A stretch of DNA of 64,000 nucleotides from the NCBI GenBank assembly GCA_023230855.1, contig JALNWQ010000009.1, positions 124,001 to 188,000 of the forward strand, written 5' to 3'. Under the pieces are notes generated by a model. It was not told the origin of the DNA and made no database searches. It saw nothing but the letters and a program-made list of their open reading frames with translations. Below are positions 34,131 to 41,802 of this stretch, piece by piece (the stretch's first letter is position 1; each line of letters begins with the position of its first letter). A program made the translations under genes and the position numbers. Origin of the DNA: Solirubrobacteraceae bacterium. GTDB taxonomy: Bacteria > Actinomycetota > Thermoleophilia > Solirubrobacterales > Solirubrobacteraceae.

Positions 34131-35345
34131 TCAGATCGCCTCGACGACGGTGGCGATGCCCATGCCGCCGCCGACGCAGAGGGTGGCCAGGCCGTACTTC
34201 TTGCCGCGGCGGTGCAGCTCGTCGATGACGGTGCCGAGGATCATGCCGCCGGTCGCGCCGAGCGGATGGCCCATCGCGATCGCGCCGCCGTTGACGTTCG
34301 TGATCTCGGGGTCGATGTCGAGGTCCTTGATGAGGCGCATCGCCACCGACGCGAACGCCTCGTTGATCTCGACGAGGTCGAGGTCGGACGCCTTCAGGCC
34401 GGCCTTCGCCAGGGCCTTCTTCGACGCGGGCCCGGGGGCGGTGAGCATGATCGTCGGCTCGTCGCCGCAGACGGCGGTCGCGAGGATCCGCGCGCGCGGC
34501 TTCAGGCCGTGGCGCTCGCCGGCGGCCTCGTTGCCGATGACGAGCAGCGACGCGCCGTCGACGATGCCCGAGCTGTTGCCGGCGTGGTGGACGTGGTCGA
34601 TCTCCTCGACCCAGTGGTACTTCTGCAGCGCGACGGCGTCGAAGCCACCCATCTCGCCCATCGCCGCGAACGACGGCTTGAGCTTGCCGAGGACCTCCAT
34701 CGTCGTGCCGCGGCGGATGAACTCGTCGTGGTCGAGGACGACCTGGTCGTTGAGGTCGCGCACCGGCACGACCGAGTCCTTGAAGTACCCGGCGTCCTCG
34801 GCGGCGGCGGCCTTCTCCTGCGAGCGCAGCGCGAACGCGTCGACGTCCTCGCGGGTCCAGCCCTCGAGCGTCGCGATGAGGTCCGCGCCGATGCCCTGCG
34901 GGACGAAGTGGTTGTCGTAGCCGAACTCGACGTCGCTGAAGAGCGCGCCGCCGTCGGAGCCCATCGGCACCCGCGACATCGACTCGACCCCGCCGGCGAG
35001 GAACAGGTCCTCCCAGCCCGAGCGCACCTTCTGCGCGGCGGTGTTGACGGCCTCGAGGCCCGACGCGCAGAAGCGGTTGAGCTGGACGCCGGTGACGGTC
35101 TGCGGCAGCCCGGCCTTCAGCGCGGCGGTCTTGGCGATGTCGCCGCCCTGGTCGCCGATCGGCGACACGCAGCCCAGGATGACGTCGTCGATGCCCTCGG
35201 GGTCGAGGTTGGCGTTGCGCGCCAGGGTCTCGTGCATGAGGCCGACGACGAGGTCGACCGGCTTGGTGCCGTGGAGCGAGCCGTTGCTCTTCCCCTTGCC
35301 CCGGGGGGTCCGGATGGCGTCGTAGACGAGGGCTTCGGTGGCCAT
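34131..35345 (-). CDS. fadA: acetyl-CoA acyltransferase (thiolase)
   Basis: 404 residues from MATEALVYDAIRTPRGKGKS. Acyl-accepting Cys93 in NRFCASGLEAVN, C-terminal NGGAIAMGHPLGATGG with the catalytic His and LCVGGGMGIA with the second Cys. Third step of beta-oxidation, coupled to fadB downstream. ATG 35345 matches the family N-terminus; the open frame upstream is not coding. Confidence 0.93.
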   Translation of the reverse strand: MATEALVYDAIRTPRGKGKSNGSLHGTKPVDLVVGLMHETLARNANLDPEGIDDVILGCVSPIGDQGGDIAKTAALKAGLPQTVTGVQLNRFCASGLEAVNTAAQKVRSGWEDLFLAGGVESMSRVPMGSDGGALFSDVEFGYDNHFVPQGIGADLIATLEGWTREDVDAFALRSQEKAAAAEDAGYFKDSVVPVRDLNDQVVLDHDEFIRRGTTMEVLGKLKPSFAAMGEMGGFDAVALQKYHWVEEIDHVHHAGNSSGIVDGASLLVIGNEAAGERHGLKPRARILATAVCGDEPTIMLTAPGPASKKALAKAGLKASDLDLVEINEAFASVAMRLIKDLDIDPEITNVNGGAIAMGHPLGATGGMILGTVIDELHRRGKKYGLATLCVGGGMGIATVVEAI

Positions 35346-35480
35346 GGGTGGTTCCTGTGGGTCGATGTCGAGGATCGGACGGTGGTGCCCGGCGAGTCTC
35401 GCGCGTCGCCGCCGGGGCGTCATCGTGCGACCGCCCCGGATCGGCGTGCCGACCCGGGCGGCCCCACGAGGTGGGGTGGT

Positions 35481-36404
35481 TCAGTCGCGCGCCGACGCGG
35501 GCTCGCGCGCCGGATCGGCGGCGGGGACGACGGCGTCGTCGGACGGCGCGGCCGCGAGCTCCTTGGCGGGCTCGGGGGCGGCGATCCGGTTCTCGTAGCC
35601 GGCGCGCGCGGTGCGGTCGATCTCGAGGAACGTCCGGTCCGCCTTGATCGCGCGGTTGAGCGCGTCGCGGACGCCGCGACCGACGAACTTCTGCGCCGTG
35701 AACATGCCCTTGAGCGTGCCCGGCACGTAGATGTCGGGGCGCGGGTTCTCGATCGCGTCGACGATCGCCGCGGCGACGTCCTCGGGCTCGGCGTTCTTGA
35801 AGAACCGGGTGCCGTTCGTGCCGGCGATGAGGTCGGTGTTCGTGAACGACGGCATGACGCAGGTGAAGTGGATGCCGCGGTTGCGGTACTCCACGCGCGC
35901 CGTCTCGGTCGCCGACACGATCGCGGCCTTCGTCGCCGCGTAGGTCAGGCCCCCGGGGACCGGGGTCTTGCCGGCCGCCGACGCGGTGTTGAAGATGTGG
36001 CCCCGCCCGCGGGCGAGCATGCCCGGCAGGACGGCCTTCATCCCGTTGAGGACGCCCAGGACGTTGATCGTGAGCTGCCGCTCGGCGGTCTCGGGCGTCT
36101 CCTCGAGGAACGGCCCGATCGGCATGATCCCGGCGTTGTTGTCGAGCACGTCGACCGGCCCGAGCGCGTCCTCGGTCGCGGCGATGAACGCGGCGAACGA
36201 GTCGAAGTCGGTGACGTCGACGAACGTGCCGAACGCGCGGTCGCCGAGTGAGGCGGCGGCGGCCTTCGCCCCCGCCTCGTCGATGTCGGCGATCGCGACC
36301 TTCGCGCCGGTCGCGTACACCGCCTTCGCGGTCGCGAGCCCGATACCCCGGGCGGCTCCGGTGATCGCGACGACCCGCGATCCGGTGATGAGCTTGGTGG
36401 CCAT
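35481..36404 (-). CDS. SDR-family oxidoreductase
   Basis: 307 residues. Coenzyme motif TGAARGIG, DNNAG, and catalytic Tyr-Lys in YAATK with NTASAAGKTPVPGG before it. C-terminal 45 residues are Ala/Pro/Glu-rich and extend beyond the usual SDR length of about 250. Probably NAD(P)-dependent hydroxyacyl or hydroxysteroid dehydrogenase. ATG with AAGGGGAGCTC upstream. Divergent from fadD across operator site 2. Confidence 0.9.
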   Translation of the reverse strand: MATKLITGSRVVAITGAARGIGLATAKAVYATGAKVAIADIDEAGAKAAAASLGDRAFGTFVDVTDFDSFAAFIAATEDALGPVDVLDNNAGIMPIGPFLEETPETAERQLTINVLGVLNGMKAVLPGMLARGRGHIFNTASAAGKTPVPGGLTYAATKAAIVSATETARVEYRNRGIHFTCVMPSFTNTDLIAGTNGTRFFKNAEPEDVAAAIVDAIENPRPDIYVPGTLKGMFTAQKFVGRGVRDALNRAIKADRTFLEIDRTARAGYENRIAAPEPAKELAAAPSDDAVVPAADPAREPASARD

Positions 36405-36440
36405 GAGCTCCCCTTCGACGGTCGGCCGGATCCGGAGATC

Positions 36441-36479
36441 GTACAGACTATCCGGGCAGACCGTCCAGCCCCGTAGGAT
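36441..36479. promoter_or_regulatory. operator site 2 and fadD promoter
   Basis: Between the SDR and fadD genes: GTACAGACTATCCGGGCA (36441-36458, the reverse complement of the motif seen at sites 1 and 3), then -10 TAGGAT (36474-36479) for fadD. The site covers the -35 position of fadD and would also control the SDR on the other strand. Confidence 0.6.
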
Positions 36480-36528
36480 GGCCGCAGGGCCGGTCGGGCC
36501 GACCGGCGTCCCACGAGAGGAGAGCCCG

Positions 36529-38136
36529 TTGTCCAACCCGTCGCCGTCCCAGCTCCCCGCCGACACCTCGACGCCGCTGCGCGAGGGCACGGTCGGGGAC
36601 CTGCTCCGCCACGCCGCCGCGGAGCGCCCCGACGCCACCGCGCTGATCACCGCGCCGCCCCCGCCCGCCGCCGAGGAGCGGTGGACGTTCGCCGAGCTCC
36701 TCGCCGAGGCGGAGCGGATCGCCCACTGGTTGCTCCAACACGCCGAGCCGGGCGAGCACGTCGCGATCTGGGCCCACAACGTCGCCGAGTGGCCGCTCGT
36801 CGAGTGGGGGGCCGCGCTCGCCGGCCTCGTCCTCGTCGGGGTCAACCCGGCGCTCGGCGAGCAGGAGGGCGGCTACATCGTCGAGCACTCCGACGCCGTG
36901 CTGCTGCTCCACGTCGAGCGGCACCGCGACAACGAGATCGGCGCGCACGCGCGGACGCTCGCCGACCGCGCGCCCAAGCTGCGCAAGGTCATCGAGCTCT
37001 CCGGCGTCCGCGCCGCCGCCGCGGACGCGCCCGTGGTGGAGCTGCCCTCCCCCGGCCCGGACGACCCGGTCCAGATCCAGTACACGTCGGGGACGACCGG
37101 TCGGCCCAAGGGCGTCCTGCTCGCCCACCGGACGTTCGTCAACGTGCCCGAGCTGTGCCTGGGCCACGGCGGCGTGCCGACCGGCGGGCTGTTCGTCAAC
37201 CCGCTGCCGATGTTCCACACCGCCGGCGGCGGGATCTGCAGCTACGGCCCGGTCGCGCGCGGGACGGGGATGCTCCTCGTCGAGCAGTTCGCGCCCGACC
37301 ACGTCCTCGACCTCGTCGAGCGGCACGGGGCGACCGCGCTGGGCGCCGTGCCGACGGTCCTCATCGCGCTGCTCCAGCACCCGTCGTTCGCCGGGCGCGA
37401 CTTCTCGGCGCTGCAGGCGGTGCTCGTCGGCGGCGCGGCGGTCCCGGCTGCGGTGGTCCGCCAGGTGCAGCGTGACACCGGCGCGACGGTGGCGGTGCTC
37501 TTCGGGATGACCGAGCTCGGCGCGACGGTCTGCCAGACCCGTCCGGACGACTCCCCGGACGACACCGCCGAGACGATCGGCCGTCCGCTGCCGCACGCCG
37601 AGACGAAGCTCGTCGACCCGGCGACCGGCGACACGGCGCCGATCGGCACGGCCGGCGAGTTCTGCGCCCGCGGCTACCAGCAGATGATCGGCTACTACAA
37701 GGACGACGACGCGACGGCGCGCACCGTCGACGCCGACGGCTGGCTCCACACCGGCGACCTGTGCACGCTCGACGAGCGCGGGTACTACCGGGTGACGGGC
37801 CGGGTGAAGGACATGATCATCCGCGGCGGCGAGAACATCGCCCCGGTCGAGATCGAGGGCGTGCTGCACGCCCACCCGGCGGTCCAGGACGCCTACGTCG
37901 TCGGCGTGCCGCACGACAAGTGGGGCGAGGAGGTGTGCGCGGTGGTCCAGGTCGCGCCGGACGCGTCGCCGTCCGCCGACGAGCTGGCCGCCCACTGCGC
38001 CGAGCACCTGGCCCGCCACAAGCGCCCGGTCCACTGGTACGCCGCCGACGGGTTCCCGTTGACCGCCAGCGGCAAGGTCCAGAAGTTCCGCCTGGTGGAG
38101 ATGGTCGCCGCCGGCGACCTGCGACCGATCGCCTGA
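36529..38136 (+). CDS. fadD: acyl-CoA synthetase, AMP-binding
   Basis: 535 residues from TTG 36529, which has GAGAGGAG six bases upstream. P-loop YTSGTTGRPKG at about 185; FGMTELGATVCQ; TGDLCTLDERGYYRVTGRVKDMIIRGGENI; and the catalytic Lys of TASGKVQKF near the C-terminus. All acyl-activating motifs are intact. Activates a fatty or aromatic acid to its CoA ester. A longer open frame exists (35968) but only TTG 36529 has a ribosome site. Confidence 0.92.
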   Translation: MSNPSPSQLPADTSTPLREGTVGDLLRHAAAERPDATALITAPPPPAAEERWTFAELLAEAERIAHWLLQHAEPGEHVAIWAHNVAEWPLVEWGAALAGLVLVGVNPALGEQEGGYIVEHSDAVLLLHVERHRDNEIGAHARTLADRAPKLRKVIELSGVRAAAADAPVVELPSPGPDDPVQIQYTSGTTGRPKGVLLAHRTFVNVPELCLGHGGVPTGGLFVNPLPMFHTAGGGICSYGPVARGTGMLLVEQFAPDHVLDLVERHGATALGAVPTVLIALLQHPSFAGRDFSALQAVLVGGAAVPAAVVRQVQRDTGATVAVLFGMTELGATVCQTRPDDSPDDTAETIGRPLPHAETKLVDPATGDTAPIGTAGEFCARGYQQMIGYYKDDDATARTVDADGWLHTGDLCTLDERGYYRVTGRVKDMIIRGGENIAPVEIEGVLHAHPAVQDAYVVGVPHDKWGEEVCAVVQVAPDASPSADELAAHCAEHLARHKRPVHWYAADGFPLTASGKVQKFRLVEMVAAGDLRPIA

Positions 38137-38154
38137 CGGGGCGGCGGGGGCCGG

Positions 38155-40497
38155 TCAGACCGCCCGGCCGGCCGCCGCCTCGTCCTCGCGGGTGCGTCCG
38201 AGGAGCACGATGAGGTCCTCGTGCAGCTCGAACCACACGGTGTGGAAGCTGTCGGCGAGCGGGGCGGCGAGCATCGACTCGTCGCCCGCCGCGACCGCGT
38301 CGGCCGCGGCCTGCAGGCGCCGGGGATAGGTCTCGAGCACGGGGCTGAGCGTCGCGAGGTCCGCGACGAGCGGCGCGACGTCCGCCTGCAGGCCGGCGAG
38401 GTCGCGCAGCACCGCGTCGCGGGCGGCGGCCTCGTCGGCGTCGTCCCCGCGGGTCTGCCAGCGGGTCATGAGCTCCTTGAGCCGCGAGTTGGGCTCGTGG
38501 AACCGCTCGTACCCGTCCTCGAGCGCCGCCCCGTCGATCCGTCCACGGGCGGCGTCGAGCGCGGTGGCCATCCAGGTCCGACCTTCGGGGGTCAGGCGCA
38601 CCGCGTCCCGCACCGCCTTCGCGCGGCCGTCGGCGACGAGCCGGTCGAGGACCTCGCCGACGACCGCCGGGTCGAGCGCAAGCGTCGTCGCGACGACGTC
38701 GGCCCCGGCACGCCCCTTGAGCCCGAGCAACCGCACGACGGCGATCTCGACGGGGTCGGGGTCGGCGACGGGGTCGGCGTCGGCGACGGCGACGGCGACG
38801 GCGTCGCGGTCGGCGACGGCGTGGGCGTCGGCGACGGACCCGTCGTCGTCCGCGGGGCGGGCCGGGGCGTCGTCGTCGGCGCTGGTCGCGGTGGCGGCCA
38901 CGGGCTCGAGGATCGTCACGACGCCGGCGGATCCGTCGACGCGCACCCGGTCGCCGGTCCGCAGTCGGACGCTGCCGTCGTCGGTGCCGATGACGCACGG
39001 CAGGCCCATCTCGCGCGAGATGATCGCGGCGTGGCTGCCGGGGCTGCCGATGTCGACGACGAGCGCCGACACGAGCGGGAACGCCGACGCCCAGCCGGGG
39101 TTCGTCGCGCGGGTGACGAGCACCTCGCCGGACTCGAGCGCGTCGCACTCCTCCGCCGACCGGCAGACGCGGACGATCCCCTCGGCGACGCCGTGCGACG
39201 CCCCGGTGCCGCGCACCTCGGTCACGCGCTCCACGTCGGCGTCGGCGGCGATCCGCACCGGCTCGGGCTCGCCCTGCCAGGCGCGCGGCACGTCGACCCG
39301 ACGGTACGCGTCGCGCAGCGCGCGACGGTGCTCGATCGTCGCGTCGAGGTCGGTGGGCAACGGCCCGTCGACGATCTCCTCGAGGGTGAGGAGGAAGACG
39401 TCGTCGACGTCGCGCAGCACGCCCTGCGCGACGAGCTCGGCCCCGCGGTTGCGGGCGGCGGAGCGGGCCCCGTCGAAGCCCTTGTGGAGCGCGGCCTTGC
39501 CGACCTCGCGCAGCGGGACGTAGCGGCGCGACAGGCCGATGAGCGCCCGTGCGCGGGCGCGACCGACCCGGTCCAGGCCGGCGAGGACCCGGGCCTCGGC
39601 CCGCTCGCGCAGCTGCCGTTGGGCCCGCTCGCGATCGCGCGGGTCCGGCTGGCCGGGCGCGCGACGGTACGCGTCGACCATCGCCTCGACGATCGACGGC
39701 TGCTCACGCCACGAGCGGACGGAGATCTCGCCCTCCTCGGGCCCGTGGAAGCCGTACTCGGCGAGGAAGTCCTCCAGCCGGTCGCCGCGGTGGGCGACCC
39801 GCCACAGGCGGTGGACCATGTCGGTCTCCTCCATGTCGCCGTAGCCGGTGGACAGCTCGAGGTGCGCACCGGGATCGCCGGCGCGTCCGGCGAGGTCCTC
39901 GAGCGCGCCGAAGAGCCCCTGCGACACGAACGTCGCCAAGACGTGGACGCGCATGGCGTGCTCGGTCCGCTCGACGGCGAGGCGGAGCTGCGCCCGCCCG
40001 TCGCCGACCGGCGCGGTCACCTGGCGACGCCACCAGGCGTGCGTCTCGTCGGCCATCGACCGCATCCGGCGGGGGAGCAGCGCGACGGACGCGGGGGCGC
40101 GGACGGCGATGTGGGGCCAGCGGGCCTTCGTCGGCCGGCCGACGCCCTCGCGCGCGGACCCGAAGATCTGGGTCTCGAAGTCGTCCCCGGCCGTTCCGGG
40201 GATGCGGTCGGCGAACCGCCGGAAGGTGTCGACGTTGGCGACGAACCGGCCGAGGAAGATCGACGACACGCGGTCGTCGGGGTGGTCGGGGATCGTCACC
40301 TCGTCGGCGGAGAGGACCCCCAGGTCGGCGAAGCTGCCGCGGGTCCCGCGCTCGCCGAAGGCGAGGAAGAACGACCAGCCGAGCGGGCTCATGACGCCGG
40401 GCATCGTCTCGGCGGTGTTGACGCTCGTCCACGTGGTCCGGGGACCGGTGGGCAGGTGCATCGGGTTGAGCTGGTGCAGGTCCGGCTCGACGGCCAT
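38155..40497 (-). CDS. PEP-utilising mobile-domain protein with C-terminal wHTH-like domain
   Basis: 780 residues. N-terminal part (WTSVNTAETMPGVMSPLGWS and FLGRFVANVDTFRRFADRI) matches the region before the swivelling domain in PEP synthase/rifampin-phosphotransferase enzymes. Residues about 440-520 are the PEP-utilising mobile domain with GSPGSHAAIISREMGLPCV (His489). The ATP-grasp domain of those enzymes is missing, so it cannot use ATP alone. After a VADAD-rich linker come VVRLLGLKGRAGADVVATTL, a helix-turn-helix-like segment, and a helical tail. Second copy at 62149. Paired with the TetR upstream; an inverted repeat lies between. Function unknown. Confidence 0.75.
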   Translation of the reverse strand: MAVEPDLHQLNPMHLPTGPRTTWTSVNTAETMPGVMSPLGWSFFLAFGERGTRGSFADLGVLSADEVTIPDHPDDRVSSIFLGRFVANVDTFRRFADRIPGTAGDDFETQIFGSAREGVGRPTKARWPHIAVRAPASVALLPRRMRSMADETHAWWRRQVTAPVGDGRAQLRLAVERTEHAMRVHVLATFVSQGLFGALEDLAGRAGDPGAHLELSTGYGDMEETDMVHRLWRVAHRGDRLEDFLAEYGFHGPEEGEISVRSWREQPSIVEAMVDAYRRAPGQPDPRDRERAQRQLRERAEARVLAGLDRVGRARARALIGLSRRYVPLREVGKAALHKGFDGARSAARNRGAELVAQGVLRDVDDVFLLTLEEIVDGPLPTDLDATIEHRRALRDAYRRVDVPRAWQGEPEPVRIAADADVERVTEVRGTGASHGVAEGIVRVCRSAEECDALESGEVLVTRATNPGWASAFPLVSALVVDIGSPGSHAAIISREMGLPCVIGTDDGSVRLRTGDRVRVDGSAGVVTILEPVAATATSADDDAPARPADDDGSVADAHAVADRDAVAVAVADADPVADPDPVEIAVVRLLGLKGRAGADVVATTLALDPAVVGEVLDRLVADGRAKAVRDAVRLTPEGRTWMATALDAARGRIDGAALEDGYERFHEPNSRLKELMTRWQTRGDDADEAAARDAVLRDLAGLQADVAPLVADLATLSPVLETYPRRLQAAADAVAAGDESMLAAPLADSFHTVWFELHEDLIVLLGRTREDEAAAGRAV
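38745..38835 (-). repeat. low-complexity GTCGGCGAC-type repeats within the PEP-utilising gene
   Basis: Degenerate tandem 6-9-base units (gtcggcgac and gacggc) encode the linker VADADPVADPDPV. It is a hinge-like acidic linker between the mobile domain and the C-terminal domain. Repeat slippage would change the linker length in frame. Confidence 0.5.
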
Positions 40498-40586
40498 CGG
40501 GGTCCTCCCTCTCGGTGTTGCGGCGCGGCCGGGCATGCGCTCGCGCATCCCGTCGCCGCGTTCCTCCCACGCGCCTCCCGGCCCGC

Positions 40587-40624
40587 AAGTCCACGACGTG
40601 GACCACGGTACACGCCGTGGACTT
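40587..40624. promoter_or_regulatory. inverted repeat operator of the PEP-utilising gene
   Basis: Arms AAGTCCACG (40587-40595) and CGTGGACTT (40616-40624) form a 38-bp inverted repeat; inside it, GTCCACGACGTGGAC (40589-40603) is a perfect palindrome of its own. A minus-strand -10 TACCGT (40605-40610) lies inside, so binding would block transcription. Strong candidate for the TetR encoded just upstream. Confidence 0.65.
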
Positions 40625-40672
40625 CCGTGGGAAGGGTCGGGCGCCGGGCGGCCATGCGGGACCGGCGGCCGG

Positions 40673-41347
40673 TCAGGCGTCCGCACCGTCGAGGTCGAGG
40701 GCGTAGCCGCGGACCATCCGTCGCAGCGCGCTACGGAACCGCGGCCCGGCGGTGTCCTCGGCCAGGTGCGGCGCGACCCGCGCGAGGGTGGGCAGCGCGT
40801 CGGGCGGGAGGCCGTCCCCGGTGATGGCCTTCCACTGGTCGTGGAGCGGTTGGCCGGTGCCCGGCAGCGCGGCGCCGAGCGTGTAGTACGCCAGGGCGAC
40901 GACCGCCTCGACCGCGACGTCCTCCGCGAACCCGACCTCGAGCAGGAGCGCGATCGCCCGGTCGGCGTGTCGACGGAAGTTGTCCCCCGCGACGACCTGC
41001 TGGGCGACGACCCGGGCGACCGCCGGCTCGGCGACGAGCAGCTCGCGGAAGGCGACGAAGAACTCGAGCAGGGCGTCCTGCCAGGGCACGTCCCGGCGGA
41101 CCTCGGGCAGGCCGGACAGCGCGTGGTCGGCCAGGAGCTCGAGGACCGCCTCCTTGTTGTCGACGTGCCGGTAGAGCGCGCGCGGCGTGCAGTCGAGCCG
41201 TTGCGCGAGCGCGCGCATCGTCACGGCTCCGAGCCCGTCGGCGTCGGCGATGTCGCGCGCGGTGCGGGCGATGAGCGCCGGGTTGAGGAGCCCGCGGCGC
41301 CGACGCGGTGGCGGCGTCGCCTCGGCCGTCGGGGTGCCGGCGGTCAT
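40673..41347 (-). CDS. TetR-family regulator (paired with PEP-utilising protein)
   Basis: 224 residues from MTAGTPTAE. Basic N-terminus, then HTH TMRALAQRLDCTPRALYRHVDNKEAVLELLADHAL, typical of the TetR_C-type (TetR/AcrR) with a 150-residue ligand domain. Leaderless: -10 TACGCT (41355-41360, minus) seven bases before the ATG. It is upstream of the PEP-utilising gene in the same direction, with the large inverted repeat between. Confidence 0.9.
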   Translation of the reverse strand: MTAGTPTAEATPPPRRRRGLLNPALIARTARDIADADGLGAVTMRALAQRLDCTPRALYRHVDNKEAVLELLADHALSGLPEVRRDVPWQDALLEFFVAFRELLVAEPAVARVVAQQVVAGDNFRRHADRAIALLLEVGFAEDVAVEAVVALAYYTLGAALPGTGQPLHDQWKAITGDGLPPDALPTLARVAPHLAEDTAGPRFRSALRRMVRGYALDLDGADA

Positions 41348-41802
41348 GCCGGGGAGCGTAGACCCGCGGATCCCACCGCCGCCTCGAACCCGTCCCACCC
41401 ACCGCCTGGCGCCCGCGGTCGACGCACGAGCGCCACCCCGCACCGCGGTGCGAGCGCAGGCCAGGACGACGCCGGCCGAAGTCGAGCGCCCCACCGCGAT
41501 CGTCGCCCACGTCACGAAGCAGAGGCGATGCCCGACGGCGATCTGCCGTGGGCGTCATGCCGAAGACGCCCGTCCGACGGCGACATGTCCTCCACGTCAT
41601 CAAACATGACCTCGAAGGCATACCGCTGCGAGACGTCCGTAACTGGACGCCGACCGCCGCGACGCGGGACGACGCCGGCGTGGATCACCGCGAAGCGCAT
41701 GAGAAGGCGATCCACCTGAGCGTCGCCAGGCGTCCCCCGCGTGGGGCACCCCGAATCGAAGCGCGCGGTGCGCCACCCCAGCGCCGACTGACGCCCCGGT
41801 TG
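41348..41802. other. intergenic region
   Basis: 455 bp without a convincing gene between the TetR and the biotin carboxylase. The middle (about 41530-41650) is clearly less GC-rich than the surroundings, with a minus-strand frame of 67 codons (41512-41715) that I do not trust. It could be a remnant of a transferred gene. Confidence 0.4.

Noticed and set aside
38745..38835. Tandem GTCGGCGAC-like units as a minisatellite or CRISPR-like array
   Set aside because: Units are degenerate, lack spacers, and stay in frame as an acidic linker of the PEP-utilising protein.
41512..41715. 67-codon minus frame as a small gene
   Set aside because: No ribosome site, no homologue and a doubtful C-terminus; left as part of the intergenic region.
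41714..41729. 16-mer CCACCTGAGCGTCGCC also present near 6391
   Set aside because: In a 64-kb sequence this GC-rich a single repeated 16-mer is expected by chance; flanks do not align further.
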